From the NCBI GenBank assembly GCA_020638795.1, contig JACKHW010000004.1:124001-188000 (forward strand): DNA of 64,000 nucleotides, given 5' to 3'. Position 1 is the stretch's first letter. Each line of letters begins with the position of its first letter. The notes beneath the pieces were generated by a model. That model was not told where the DNA came from. It saw only the letters and a program-made list of their open reading frames with translations, and searched no databases. The position numbers were made by a program, and so were the translations under genes. The DNA is from Planctomycetota bacterium. Lineage in GTDB: Bacteria; Planctomycetota; UBA1135; GCA-002748355. Shown in pieces: positions 1-9,093 of this stretch.

Positions 1-1
1 C

Positions 2-1132
2 GCGCTCAAGGACGTCAACTTCCACGTGCCCTTCGGGACGTGCGTCGGCCTCGTCGGCGGTAACGGTGCCGGCAAGTCCACGCTGCTCAAGATCCTGACC
101 GGCACGACGTTCCCGACCGGCGGCGGCTTTCGCATTCGTGGTCGCATCGCGAGCCTTCTCGAACTCGGTGCGGGCTTCAACCGCGACTTCACGGGGAAGG
201 AGAACATCTTCATGAACGCCGCGCTGATGGGTTTCAGTCGGCGGGAGGCCATGAAGAAGTACGACGAGATCCTCGAGTTCTCCGAACTCGGTGACTTCAT
301 CCACGCCCCTATCCGTACCTACTCGTCGGGCATGGTTTGCCGACTCGGCTTCAGCGTCGCCGTGGCGACCGATCCCGATGTCTTGATCATCGACGAGATC
401 CTCGCGGTCGGTGACATGCACTTCCGTCGCAAGTGCGTGGACCGGATCATGAGCTACCGCGAACGAGGCAAGACGATGTTCTTCTGCTCGCACTCGCTCT
501 ACGACGTCAGGCAGATCTGCGATCGGGCCGTCTGGATGAAGAATGGCGAGGTCAAGATGTTCGATGACTCGGTCATCGTCACGAACGAGTACGCGACGTA
601 CGAGAACACGCTGACGGCCGAGGCCGAGAAGAAGACTCCGTGGGACGACGAAGACGCGCCCAAACCGATCCACAGCGAGGATCACGCTCGCGTCGTCAAT
701 GCCGAGCTCGTGGATCCGGTGACGCGAAAGCCGCGCAACGTGTTCTCGCCGCGTGACGACATCGCGGTGAAGATCCACGTCAAGAACGGCAAGATCTACG
801 AACCCGTCAACGTCGCGGTCGCGCTGATGCGCAAGGACGGCACGATGTGCATGGCCGCGACGAGTCACTTCGACAACGTCCTCGTCGAGGCGGGCGAAGC
901 GATCGTCACGCTCATCCTGCCCGACATCAAACTGCTGTCGGGCGAGTTCGTCGTGCCCATTTGGTTGCTCGACGAGAAGGGTGTGCATCGCTTCCACGAA
1001 CTGCCCTGCACGCAGAACCTCGTGATCCAGAATCGCGACAAGGAACTCGGGCTCTTCCTGACGGAGCGTCGCTGGGAAGTCGAGGTGCTCGAAGAGGCGC
1101 CGACGATCTTCGACTCGAAGGCGACGAGCTGA
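2..1132 (+). CDS. Surface-polysaccharide ABC exporter ATPase (Wzt/TagH/KpsT-like), 5' end outside window
   Basis: The frame is open from base 2, so the start lies upstream and this is the C-terminal ~376 residues. The visible part has an intact ATPase core: Walker A GGNGAGKST at about nt 56-82, the signature YSSGM (the variant usual in Wzt/TagH/KpsT exporters, replacing LSGGQ), Walker B VLIIDE followed by a D-loop, and a switch His in FFCSHS. From about nt 640 there is a beta-rich tail of the kind that, in O-antigen exporters of the Wzt type, recognises the polymer end. It should energise export of an undecaprenyl-linked polymer across the inner membrane with a permease that is presumably upstream. 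Only one base separates its stop from cysC, so it is probably cotranscribed with the PAPS-forming genes. The family call is firm; the polymer is unknown. Confidence 0.88.
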   Translation, partial: ALKDVNFHVPFGTCVGLVGGNGAGKSTLLKILTGTTFPTGGGFRIRGRIASLLELGAGFNRDFTGKENIFMNAALMGFSRREAMKKYDEILEFSELGDFIHAPIRTYSSGMVCRLGFSVAVATDPDVLIIDEILAVGDMHFRRKCVDRIMSYRERGKTMFFCSHSLYDVRQICDRAVWMKNGEVKMFDDSVIVTNEYATYENTLTAEAEKKTPWDDEDAPKPIHSEDHARVVNAELVDPVTRKPRNVFSPRDDIAVKIHVKNGKIYEPVNVAVALMRKDGTMCMAATSHFDNVLVEAGEAIVTLILPDIKLLSGEFVVPIWLLDEKGVHRFHELPCTQNLVIQNRDKELGLFLTERRWEVEVLEEAPTIFDSKATS

Positions 1133-1133
1133 G

Positions 1134-1781
1134 ATGTCGATGCACGACGATCCGGGACATTCCGCGCGCGCTCCGAAGGCCGAGAACATCTCGTGGTCCG
1201 ACGGCGCTGTCGGACGGGAAGGGCGCGAGCGCCTGCTCGGGCAGCGCGGATGCGTGCTGTGGTTCACCGGGCTGTCGGGATCCGGCAAGTCGACGATCGC
1301 GGCGCGCGTCGAAGCGAGCCTCGCCGCGAGTGGCGTGCATTGCTACGTGCTCGATGGCGACAACCTGCGGCACGGATTGAATCGCGACCTCGGTTTCACG
1401 TCGGAAGACCGCGAAGAGAACATCCGCCGCATGGGCGAAGTCGCGGCACTGTTCGCGGATGCCGGCATCGTGACGCTGGTGACGGCGATTTCGCCGTTCG
1501 AAGCAGGCCGTCGTGCCGCGCGCGCAGCCGTGAAGTCCGGTGCCTTCCTCGAGATCCACCTCGACGTCGCGCTCGACGTGTGCAAGGAACGCGATCCGAA
1601 GGGTCTGTATCAGAAGGTCGAGCGTGGCGAGATCCGTGGATTCACGGGGGTCGACTCCCCTTACGAACAACCGCAGAACGCCGACTTGAGACTCGACACG
1701 GCAACACTCGATATCGACGCGTGCGCCGAGGCGATCCTCGATGCGATGCAAGTGCGCGGTTACTTGGCAAGAGAACGGTGA
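1134..1781 (+). CDS. cysC: Adenylylsulfate (APS) kinase
   Basis: The 215-residue product phosphorylates APS to PAPS with ATP in the cytosol. Visible motifs are the P-loop GLSGSGKST (residues 46-54), the DGDNLR motif (74-79) that holds the catalytic Asp and substrate Arg, the RDLGF and REENIRR segment (84-99), and ISPFE. About 35 residues precede the core, a little longer than usual. The ATG start one base after the exporter stop is preferred, and a second ATG two codons later cannot be excluded. The gene overlaps cysD by one base (TGATG), so translation is probably coupled. An intact free-standing APS kinase next to cysNC, which carries a second kinase domain, is redundant unless one copy is degenerate or specialised. 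Placement behind a polysaccharide exporter suggests PAPS for sulfotransfer rather than only cysteine synthesis. Confidence 0.95.
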   Translation: MSMHDDPGHSARAPKAENISWSDGAVGREGRERLLGQRGCVLWFTGLSGSGKSTIAARVEASLAASGVHCYVLDGDNLRHGLNRDLGFTSEDREENIRRMGEVAALFADAGIVTLVTAISPFEAGRRAARAAVKSGAFLEIHLDVALDVCKERDPKGLYQKVERGEIRGFTGVDSPYEQPQNADLRLDTATLDIDACAEAILDAMQVRGYLARER

Positions 1782-2698
1782 TGACGAACTCGTTCGACTA
1801 TTCCCTCAGCAATCTCGAACAGCTCGAGGCCGAGAGCATCCACATCATTCGCGAGGTCGCCGCGACCTTCACGAAACCGGTGATGCTCTACTCGATCGGC
1901 AAGGACTCGTCCGTGATGCTGCGACTCGCGCAGAAGGCGTTCCATCCGGCGCCACTGCCCTTCCCCCTGATGCACATCGACACGACGTGGAAGTTCCGCG
2001 AGATGATCTCGTTTCGCGATCGCTTCTGCGCGGAGAACGGCTTCGACCTCATCGTCGAGTCCAATCAGGAAGGCATTCGCGAGAACGTCAATCCGTTCGA
2101 CCAGGGCTCGAACACGTACACGCGCATCATGAAGACCGATGCACTCAAGGCCGCGCTGACCAAGCACGGTTTCGATGCCGCGTTCGGTGGCGCGCGCCGC
2201 GACGAGGAGAAGTCGCGCGCGAAGGAGCGGATCTTCTCGTTCCGCGACAAGCATCATCAGTGGGAACCCAAGAGGCAGCGTCCCGAGCTATGGAACCTCT
2301 ACAACACCCGGGTCAACCCGGGTGAGAGCATCCGCGTCTTCCCACTGTCGAACTGGACCGAACTCGACGTCTGGCTCTACATCCATCTCGAGAACATCCC
2401 CATCGTTCCGCTCTACAAGGCCGCGATGCGGCCGGTCGTCGAGCGCCCGAGCGGCCTGATCATGGTCGACGACGACCGCATGAGACTCGAAGAGGGCGAA
2501 GTGATCGAGGAGCGCCTCGTTCGCTTCAGGACTCTCGGCTGCTATCCACTCACCGCGGCGATCGAATCGCCGGCCACCACACTCCCCGAGATCATCCAAG
2601 AGATGATCCTGACGCGGCGCTCCGAACGCTCGGGTCGACTGATCGACTACGACGAAGCAGGATCGATGGAAGTCAAGAAGCGGGAGGGCTACTTCTAA
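1781..2698 (+). CDS. cysD: Sulfate adenylyltransferase subunit 2 (small ATP-PAPS-type subunit)
   Basis: This 305-residue protein is the nucleotidyl-transfer subunit of ATP sulfurylase, making APS from sulfate and ATP with its GTPase partner CysN. The PP-loop-type motif SIGKDSSVML lies near residue 40, followed by the LMHIDTTWKF segment, the FGGARRDEEKSRAKER stretch and the C-terminal RRSERSGR segment, all hallmarks of CysD. Length is normal for the family. The start is the ATG overlapping the cysC stop by one base; the much longer upstream open frame is a shadow of cysC. The stop overlaps the cysNC start (TAATG), giving a tightly coupled cysC-cysD-cysNC unit. Confidence 0.97.
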   Translation: MTNSFDYSLSNLEQLEAESIHIIREVAATFTKPVMLYSIGKDSSVMLRLAQKAFHPAPLPFPLMHIDTTWKFREMISFRDRFCAENGFDLIVESNQEGIRENVNPFDQGSNTYTRIMKTDALKAALTKHGFDAAFGGARRDEEKSRAKERIFSFRDKHHQWEPKRQRPELWNLYNTRVNPGESIRVFPLSNWTELDVWLYIHLENIPIVPLYKAAMRPVVERPSGLIMVDDDRMRLEEGEVIEERLVRFRTLGCYPLTAAIESPATTLPEIIQEMILTRRSERSGRLIDYDEAGSMEVKKREGYF

Positions 2699-4623
2699 TG
2701 GCTGCAAACGAAGATCTCGCAACCACCGACATCCACGCCTACCTCGATCAGCACCAGAAGAAGGACGTGCTGCGCTTCCTCACGGCAGGCAGCGTCGACG
2801 ACGGCAAGAGCACGCTGATCGGGCGCTTGCTCCACGATTGTCGTCAGGTCTACGAAGACCAACTCGACACGCTCCAGAAGGACAGCGCTCGGCACGGCAC
2901 GACTGGTGCAGGCAAGCTGGACTTCGCACTCCTGACCGACGGCCTGCTCGCCGAACGCGAACAGGGCATCACGATCGACGTCGCGTATCGCTACTTCACG
3001 ACGCCCAAGCGCAAGTTCATCCTCGCCGATTCGCCGGGGCACGAACAGTACACACGCAACATGGCGACCGGGGCATCGACGTGCGACCTCGCAGTGATCC
3101 TGATCGACGCGCGGTACGGAGTGACTCGTCAGACGAAGCGCCACAGCCTCATCGTCTCGTTGCTCGGCGTGAAACACGTCGTCGTCGCGATCAACAAGAT
3201 GGACCTCATGGACTGGTCGCAGGACGTCTACGACCAGATCCGGCGTGACTACGTCGACTTCGCGACCAAGCTCGAGTTCGTCGACCTTCACCTGATGCCA
3301 GTGTCGGCCCTCGAGGGCGACAACGTCGTGCACCAGAGCGAGAACATGCCGTGGTATCACGGACCGTCGCTCTTGCAGCACCTCGAGGCCGTGCACGTCG
3401 CATCGGACCGCAACTTCATCGACATGCGGTTCCCCGTGCAGTACGTGATCAGGCCGGACCTCGACTTCCGTGGCTTCGCGGGCACCGTGGCCTCGGGCGT
3501 GATGCGCAAGGGCGACGACGTCGTCGTGCTGCCGTCCGGCGCTCGGAGCAAGATCGCATCGATCGTGACCTACGATGGAGAACGCGAGGCTGCGTGGCCA
3601 CCGATGGCCGTCACGGTGACGCTCGAGGACGAGATCGACGTGAGCCGTGGCGACTTCATCGTCCACCCCGGCAACATCGCCGATCACTCGCACGACCTCG
3701 ATGCGATGGTCGTCTGGATGTCCGAGAAAGCACTCGAGCGCGACCGCCAGTACATGTTGCGCACGACAACGCGTGCGATCCCGATCATGGTCAGCGAGAT
3801 CTCGTACACGATCGATCTCGCAACGATGCGCCAGCAAGAGGCCCAGACGCTCGAGCTCAACGACATTGCGCGCGTCGGGATCGCGGCGACCAAGCCGATC
3901 TACTACGACACGTATCAGCGCAACCGCAGCACCGGCTGCTTCGTCCTGATCGATCGCTTGACCAACGAGACCGTCGCTGCCGGCATGGTCAGCGGTCGCA
4001 AAGCCGTAAAGCGCGAGTCGAGCATGGCGACGGGGCGCACGCACAAGAGCCTCGTCACGACGGAAGACCGAGCGGACAAGCTCGGCCAGAATCCGGCGAC
4101 GATCTGGCTCACCGGACTCGCGAAGTCCGGCAAGTCCTCGATCGCGTACGCCCTCGAAAAACGACTGACCGACAGTGGACGCATCGCGAAGGTGCTCGAC
4201 GGCTCGGAACTGCGCAGCAACCTGTCGCGCGATCTCGGCTTCTCCGCCGAAGATCGCAGCGAGAACGTAAGGCGCGCCGCGGCCGTCGCGCGACTCTTCA
4301 ACGACACGGGCGTGCTGTGCATCGCCGCGTTCGTGTCCCCGTTCGAGTCGGATCGCGAAGAAGCACGTGACAACGTCGGCCCGGATCGCTTCGTCGAAAT
4401 CTTCTGCGATGCACCGATCCAGGTCTGCGAGTCGCGCGACGACGAGGACGCGTACGGAAGAGCACGACGGGGAGAACTCGCCTACTTCCCCGGGATCACG
4501 GTTCCCTACGAAGCGCCTCGATCACCGGCTCTGAGACTGCCGACGAGTGAGATCACGGTCGATCAGGCCGTGGATCGCATTCTGGCACTGCTCGAAGAGC
4601 GCGGCTTCGTGCGCAAGGCCTGA
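2698..4623 (+). CDS. cysNC: Bifunctional sulfate adenylyltransferase subunit 1 / APS kinase
   Basis: At 641 residues this fuses an EF-Tu-like GTPase (CysN) to a C-terminal APS-kinase domain. The GTPase part has P-loop GSVDDGKST (31-39), DSPGHEQ (111-117) and NKMD (166-169), then two beta-barrel domains to about residue 440. The kinase part starts near 465 with P-loop GLAKSGKSS (473-481), RDLGFS and SENVRR. Its DGD motif reads DGS (501-503), replacing the second Asp that is important for Mg-ATP and substrate handling in characterised APS kinases, so catalytic competence of this domain is uncertain. It couples GTP hydrolysis to APS formation with CysD. It is the last gene of the unit and ends 22 bases before a convergent gene. 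Confidence 0.95.
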   Translation: MAANEDLATTDIHAYLDQHQKKDVLRFLTAGSVDDGKSTLIGRLLHDCRQVYEDQLDTLQKDSARHGTTGAGKLDFALLTDGLLAEREQGITIDVAYRYFTTPKRKFILADSPGHEQYTRNMATGASTCDLAVILIDARYGVTRQTKRHSLIVSLLGVKHVVVAINKMDLMDWSQDVYDQIRRDYVDFATKLEFVDLHLMPVSALEGDNVVHQSENMPWYHGPSLLQHLEAVHVASDRNFIDMRFPVQYVIRPDLDFRGFAGTVASGVMRKGDDVVVLPSGARSKIASIVTYDGEREAAWPPMAVTVTLEDEIDVSRGDFIVHPGNIADHSHDLDAMVVWMSEKALERDRQYMLRTTTRAIPIMVSEISYTIDLATMRQQEAQTLELNDIARVGIAATKPIYYDTYQRNRSTGCFVLIDRLTNETVAAGMVSGRKAVKRESSMATGRTHKSLVTTEDRADKLGQNPATIWLTGLAKSGKSSIAYALEKRLTDSGRIAKVLDGSELRSNLSRDLGFSAEDRSENVRRAAAVARLFNDTGVLCIAAFVSPFESDREEARDNVGPDRFVEIFCDAPIQVCESRDDEDAYGRARRGELAYFPGITVPYEAPRSPALRLPTSEITVDQAVDRILALLEERGFVRKA

Positions 4624-4645
4624 GCACGGGATCACAGCCGACGCC

Positions 4646-5623
4646 TCACCTGGATCCCCGATAGGCATCGCGGAACGCTTCGACGAACTCGTCGGCCATG
4701 GACGCGGGGAGTTCGTTGATGCCGGCTGCACTCTTGCGCCCACCGCCCGTCGGAAAGCGCGAACACAACGTATCGGCTCCGTCCGGATGCGCGATCGGAG
4801 CGCGCACACTCACGACGTAGGCTCCGTCATCACGCAAGGTCATCAGAGCGTGCGCGCGTTCCTTGGAGGCACTCGCGAGCATGTTGGCGAAGACGCCCGA
4901 AACGCGCGCCGCCCACGGTTCGTCGGGTAGCACGAAGACAGCGCAAGCGTCTTCGTTCACGGTCGGAACGAGTGTTTGCGCCTTCGTGATATCCTCGCGA
5001 TACCCATCGCGAAGCGTCGCGAACGCGGCATCGCTCCGAACGAAGTCGAGCGGGTCGTCGTACGGCAGTAGCGCCTCGAACAACTTCGCCGGTGCGAAAT
5101 ACAGGTCTTCGACAGTACGCCCGTAAGCGTTGTAGTTGAGATAACGCCCGAGTTCGGCCATGGACTCGAGGTCTGCGCGCGAGCGACCCTGAGGTTCCGC
5201 GGCGCGCATGGCGCTCTTCTCGAGGTTGTCTCCGAATGCCCCGACGACTGCCCAGGAGCGCTGACGACCATTCAAGTAGCGGTCGACGATCAAGCTCGTG
5301 CAGATGTCCGGAGCCGGATCGATGTGGACTTCGAAGCCCGCATGGCTCGCGACGTCCGTCGCACGATGGTGATCGAAGTACCGAACCGTCGCCCCGCCGT
5401 CCAACAGGCGATTCACGCCATCGCGATTCTTGTCGTAGGACACGTCGAGCACCGTGACGATGTCTCCCGCACCGGCTTCGACGCGCGCCAGCAACGCGAT
5501 GTCCCGCTTCACGCCAGTCACCAGCACCCGTGGTTCGTCGCCGGGGGTCGCCTCGGCCTTGCGGAGTTGGAGCAGCGCACAGATGCCGTCGGCATCTCCG
5601 TTGAACACATCGATCTTCGCCAT
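4646..5623 (-). CDS. DHH-family phosphoesterase
   Basis: The 325-residue product begins with the metal-binding NGDADGICALL motif (residues 6-16), then VLDVSYDKN, and the family-naming DHH in YFDHHRATD near residue 90. A C-terminal glycine-rich GGGRKSAAGI segment resembles the DHHA1 substrate-binding domain. DHH/DHHA1 proteins hydrolyse phosphodiester or phosphoanhydride bonds in short oligonucleotides, cyclic dinucleotides, pAp or exopolymers. Which substrate applies here cannot be told from sequence, although pAp released by PAPS-dependent sulfotransfer is a tempting guess given the convergent cysC-cysNC genes. The ATG at 5623 is chosen because homology-like sequence begins there; an open frame continues upstream but looks non-coding. 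It is divergent from the PilT-like gene. Confidence 0.8.
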   Translation of the reverse strand: MAKIDVFNGDADGICALLQLRKAEATPGDEPRVLVTGVKRDIALLARVEAGAGDIVTVLDVSYDKNRDGVNRLLDGGATVRYFDHHRATDVASHAGFEVHIDPAPDICTSLIVDRYLNGRQRSWAVVGAFGDNLEKSAMRAAEPQGRSRADLESMAELGRYLNYNAYGRTVEDLYFAPAKLFEALLPYDDPLDFVRSDAAFATLRDGYREDITKAQTLVPTVNEDACAVFVLPDEPWAARVSGVFANMLASASKERAHALMTLRDDGAYVVSVRAPIAHPDGADTLCSRFPTGGGRKSAAGINELPASMADEFVEAFRDAYRGSR

Positions 5624-5780
5624 CGCGCAAGAGTATCGCGCAAGAGTCGCGCGGGCGGTCCGCTCGCGCGCAAATGGTGTTCGTTCCACCACGACACCGA
5701 ACGGAACGAACCTCGCCGGAATACCGAGGCCGGCGCTGCGTCCACGGAACGCGAGTAGGATACGCCACCGGACCCCGCGC

Positions 5781-6971
5781 ATGATCAATCTCGAATCCCT
5801 CGTGGAACAGGCTCGCAACTGCGGAGCCAGCGACCTTCATCTCGAGCCCGACCGTCCGCTGACGTTGCGTATCGACGGCCGACTCAGCGCACGTGGTGGC
5901 GCGCTGCCCTGCGAAGCGTTGATCGACGCGCTACGCGCAATCGTCCACGGCAACGAGTGGAAGCACTTCGTCGATCGACGCTCGCTCGACTTCGCGACGA
6001 CGCTCGCGGGGATTCGCTGTCGCATCAACGCGTTCCACACGATTCACGGGATCGGGATCGCGATCCGCCTGCTCCGCCGAGGCGTGCCGAGCTTCGAAGA
6101 ACTCAACCTCCACCCGAGCATCGCCGCCCTCGCGCGCGAGCAGCACGGTCTGATCGTCATCAGCGGGCCGACGGGTTCGGGCAAGTCGACGACGCTCGCG
6201 GCTCTCGTTCGCGAAATCGACAAGGGCGAGCCCCGGCACGTCATCACCCTCGAGCACCCGGTCGAGTACGTGCACGGTTCGTCGCGCTCTCTGATCCGGC
6301 AGCGCGACGTCGGTCGGGATACACCGTCGTTCCAACAAGGATTGATGGATGCGATGCGCGAGGACCCCGACGTGATCCTCGTCGGTGAGCTGCGCGACCC
6401 CGAGACCATGCGACTGACCCTCGACGCGGCCGAGACCGGGCACCTCGTGCTGACGACCGTGCACAGCCAATCGACCGCGGAGGCGCTCAGCAGGATCGCT
6501 TCGGCGTTCCCCCACGACATCCAATCGCTCGTGTGCACCCAGCTCGCCGATTGCCTCGTTGCGGTCGTCGCACAAACACTCCGCTATCAGGAGGAGGAAG
6601 AGATCCGCGTGCCCGAATGCGAGATCCTTCGAGCATCGACCCCCGTGCGGAGCATGGTGCGCAAGGCCGACTTCTTTCGGCTCGAGACCGTGCTGCAGAC
6701 CGGCGCGGTCGATGGACAATGGACGCGAGAACGCTATCGCCGGTGGCTCGACGAGAGGACGGGCTTCCACCGCGCTCCGAATCGCGGAGCACACGACGAA
6801 ACGATTTTTCCACGCAATCCCGTTCGCTTCGACGTCGAAGACGATTCGGAAGGGCACGCCCCACCTCGGCATCCTGCATCGCAGGCATCCGAACCGGACG
6901 CGCCCGACGACGTGATCGTCATCGACCCACCGGCAGGAACGCTCTCGGACATTCTCGAAGAGTTGGAGTGA
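5781..6971 (+). CDS. PilT-like type IV pilus retraction ATPase (GspE/PilT family)
   Basis: The 396-residue protein is a hexameric secretion-type ATPase acting at the inner membrane. It shows an N-terminal ASDLHLEP motif, Walker A GPTGSGKST (129-137), an Asp box around TLEHPVEY, Walker B DPDVILVGELRD (195-206) and a His box GHLVLTTVHS (220-229). Near residue 290 the PVRSMVRK stretch is a loose counterpart of the PilT AIRNLIRE retraction motif. After about residue 325 the tail is acidic, low-complexity and probably lineage-specific. The ATG at 5781 is chosen because the conserved N-terminus begins there; the frame is open far upstream. No pilin, PilB or PilC gene is in the window, so it is an orphan ATPase here. 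Family assignment is firm, but retraction versus another motor role is inferred. Confidence 0.85.
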   Translation: MINLESLVEQARNCGASDLHLEPDRPLTLRIDGRLSARGGALPCEALIDALRAIVHGNEWKHFVDRRSLDFATTLAGIRCRINAFHTIHGIGIAIRLLRRGVPSFEELNLHPSIAALAREQHGLIVISGPTGSGKSTTLAALVREIDKGEPRHVITLEHPVEYVHGSSRSLIRQRDVGRDTPSFQQGLMDAMREDPDVILVGELRDPETMRLTLDAAETGHLVLTTVHSQSTAEALSRIASAFPHDIQSLVCTQLADCLVAVVAQTLRYQEEEEIRVPECEILRASTPVRSMVRKADFFRLETVLQTGAVDGQWTRERYRRWLDERTGFHRAPNRGAHDETIFPRNPVRFDVEDDSEGHAPPRHPASQASEPDAPDDVIVIDPPAGTLSDILEELE

Positions 6972-6995
6972 CTCCTCGAAGCGACGAAACGGAGA

Positions 6996-9062
6996 TCAGC
7001 GCAAGAACGCGGTCCACGTACCGGTCGCGAGTTGCGTGACTCCGGTGCCACGCTTCGCGACCTGGAGCTCGACGACTCCATTGCTCCCGACGAGCACGAA
7101 GCAGGCGCTGCTCGTCGACGATGCGGACACGTCGCGAAGATCGGCATCCTTGACGAGTCGTTCGGTCTTCGCCGACGCGAGATCGAACGCCCACAATTCG
7201 CGAGTTCCGGCAATCGCGAACATCGCCGTGCGATCCCGTGCTGGCACGGCGGCGGTCACCTTCGCACTCCCGAGGGCAACGCGCGTCGCGAACGACGATG
7301 AACGGCTCCTTGGATCGAAGACGACGAACGCGTTGCCATCGTCGATGACGAGCGTGCGCGCGTCCGCGGACGACATCCCGAAGCCAGCATGGCTCTTGGC
7401 CACGAGGCGCGCGTCCTCATGGACGGTGTCGACGACCCAAAGACCATCGAAGCCTTGCTCGTGATGCGCCCACGTCAGGTATTGGTCACCACCGCGATAC
7501 GTCGCGATGTCGAACAGGTCGAGCTTGGAGTCACTCGCATACGGCGGAACGTTGCTCGTAGCCGTCTTGGTGAGCGGCACGACGTCCTCTTTCTTCATCT
7601 GAGGTGAGAAGAACAGGTCGAGCATCGCGTCGCCCTGACCCGCGACGATCAGCAGCCCTCCCTTCGGCGGGAAGCGCGAAGTCGTTCCGATATCGATGCA
7701 CTTGAACATCGGATCGCCCGTGATCAGAACGGGCGCCGGAAACTCGACGGAACTCACGAAGTTGGCGTCGTCCTTGATCGTACGGTCGACCCACGACACG
7801 AGGCGGCCATCATGATCGAGTGCGAGTTCGACGCGACGTCCGGGATTGGAATACCCGACATCGGCATAGATCGTCGGCTTCTTCGTGATGTTGACGGCGG
7901 CGCCGTCATCGCGCACGACGTAGACGTCCTTGAGCTCCCGGTCACGACCCGCGCCGAACGCGAACGTACGACCGTCTCCCGAGACCGCGACTTCGCTGTC
8001 GAAGAACTCCGGCGCACGGCCTCCCGAAGGCGGCAGGAGCGGCGCGAAGGGCACGCTTCCGTCCAAAGGTGCGAGGAACAGGCCACGATGCTCGTCGACG
8101 AACGCGAGCACGCGTTCACCGAAGACGAGCGACGCGTCGAGGAAGTCGATCTCGTTGGCCGGAGGCGTGATATCCAGAATCGGCTCCGCGCGACCGGGCC
8201 AGTTGGTCTCATCGAGACGATAGAGGTACAGGCGGTGCGAATCGGTCGCGAACGCGAGATGCGTCTTGGAAGCGAGGATGCGGCACTTCAACTCGGCCAG
8301 TTCGCCTTCGAACACGACTTCGAGACGCCCGCCGTCGTGCACGCGGAGCAGGCCGGACTTCTTGCGTGACTCGTCGCGATATCGCACGACGCGGGAACCG
8401 TCCGGCAGCTCGAGGACGCGAGTCCCCGCCACGACGGGATTGCGCGGGAGATCCTCTCGATACGTTCGCGTCTCGTCGAGCGACGTGAGCTCGAGATCGA
8501 GCAGTGTGAGGTCTCGGAACGAGACCGCGGTGCCGGGCGTGCCGTCGTCGAGCCTTCGTTCGAGGTCGACGAGCCCGGACGCCGTACCGGGTCGTACGAG
8601 CACCAACTCGGGCGCGGCGTAGCCGAGCACCACCGACTTCGAGTCCGACGCGACGAGTCCATCGGAAACACGAGGATCGACCTGCAGCATCTGGAAGAAG
8701 AGCGGAACACCTCGAACCTGCGGCGCCACGAAGAAGGAGATGTCGACGACACCACTCGAAGCGACGGGCAGTGGCCCGACGACCACGGTCGAGGCGAGGT
8801 CGACACCGAGCACGATGCCACGCGTGCCGATACGTGCGCGTCCAGGCGCCGTACCGACGAGCACGAACGTCTGAGCCGACGGATCCTTCGTGAGATTCGA
8901 AGCACGCAGACGGGCGACGTCCGTCGTCGTGGACACGTCCAAACGGGGCTCGAATCCGTCGAAACCCACGTTGCCGCGACCGAGGTCCTGAGCAAGCAGC
9001 GAAGTCGAGCCGAGGGCGATCAGCGCGAAGACTGCGAGAGCATGAGAACGAGCGAGGTGCAT
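6996..9062 (-). CDS. Secreted protein with probable beta-propeller domain
   Basis: This 688-residue product starts with a clear Sec signal peptide (charged start, hydrophobic stretch, cleavage after SLLAQ near residue 25). Residues ~30-130 form a beta-rich module (FVLVGTAPG, GVDLASTVVVGPLPV, PLFFQMLQVD) resembling the C-terminal module of two other secreted proteins in this window. The remainder has repeated Gly/Asp-rich strand pairs such as SGDGRTFAFG and HDGRLVSWV, the look of a TolB- or WD-like propeller. No catalytic motif is evident. The ATG at 9062 begins the signal peptide; the frame is open further upstream but overlaps the preceding gene. It lies 64 bases behind the large kinase/sigma-54 gene, separated by a palindrome. 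Export is well supported; function is unknown. Confidence 0.7.
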   Translation of the reverse strand: MHLARSHALAVFALIALGSTSLLAQDLGRGNVGFDGFEPRLDVSTTTDVARLRASNLTKDPSAQTFVLVGTAPGRARIGTRGIVLGVDLASTVVVGPLPVASSGVVDISFFVAPQVRGVPLFFQMLQVDPRVSDGLVASDSKSVVLGYAAPELVLVRPGTASGLVDLERRLDDGTPGTAVSFRDLTLLDLELTSLDETRTYREDLPRNPVVAGTRVLELPDGSRVVRYRDESRKKSGLLRVHDGGRLEVVFEGELAELKCRILASKTHLAFATDSHRLYLYRLDETNWPGRAEPILDITPPANEIDFLDASLVFGERVLAFVDEHRGLFLAPLDGSVPFAPLLPPSGGRAPEFFDSEVAVSGDGRTFAFGAGRDRELKDVYVVRDDGAAVNITKKPTIYADVGYSNPGRRVELALDHDGRLVSWVDRTIKDDANFVSSVEFPAPVLITGDPMFKCIDIGTTSRFPPKGGLLIVAGQGDAMLDLFFSPQMKKEDVVPLTKTATSNVPPYASDSKLDLFDIATYRGGDQYLTWAHHEQGFDGLWVVDTVHEDARLVAKSHAGFGMSSADARTLVIDDGNAFVVFDPRSRSSSFATRVALGSAKVTAAVPARDRTAMFAIAGTRELWAFDLASAKTERLVKDADLRDVSASSTSSACFVLVGSNGVVELQVAKRGTGVTQLATGTWTAFLR

Positions 9063-9093
9063 TCGATCAGTGTAGCCACAATCCAGTTTCGAA

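Noticed and set aside
2695..4044. Long open frame on the minus strand, antisense to cysNC (~450 codons).
   Set aside because: It mirrors codon periodicity of the real gene on the other strand, has no recognisable motif and overlaps a well-supported CysNC protein throughout.
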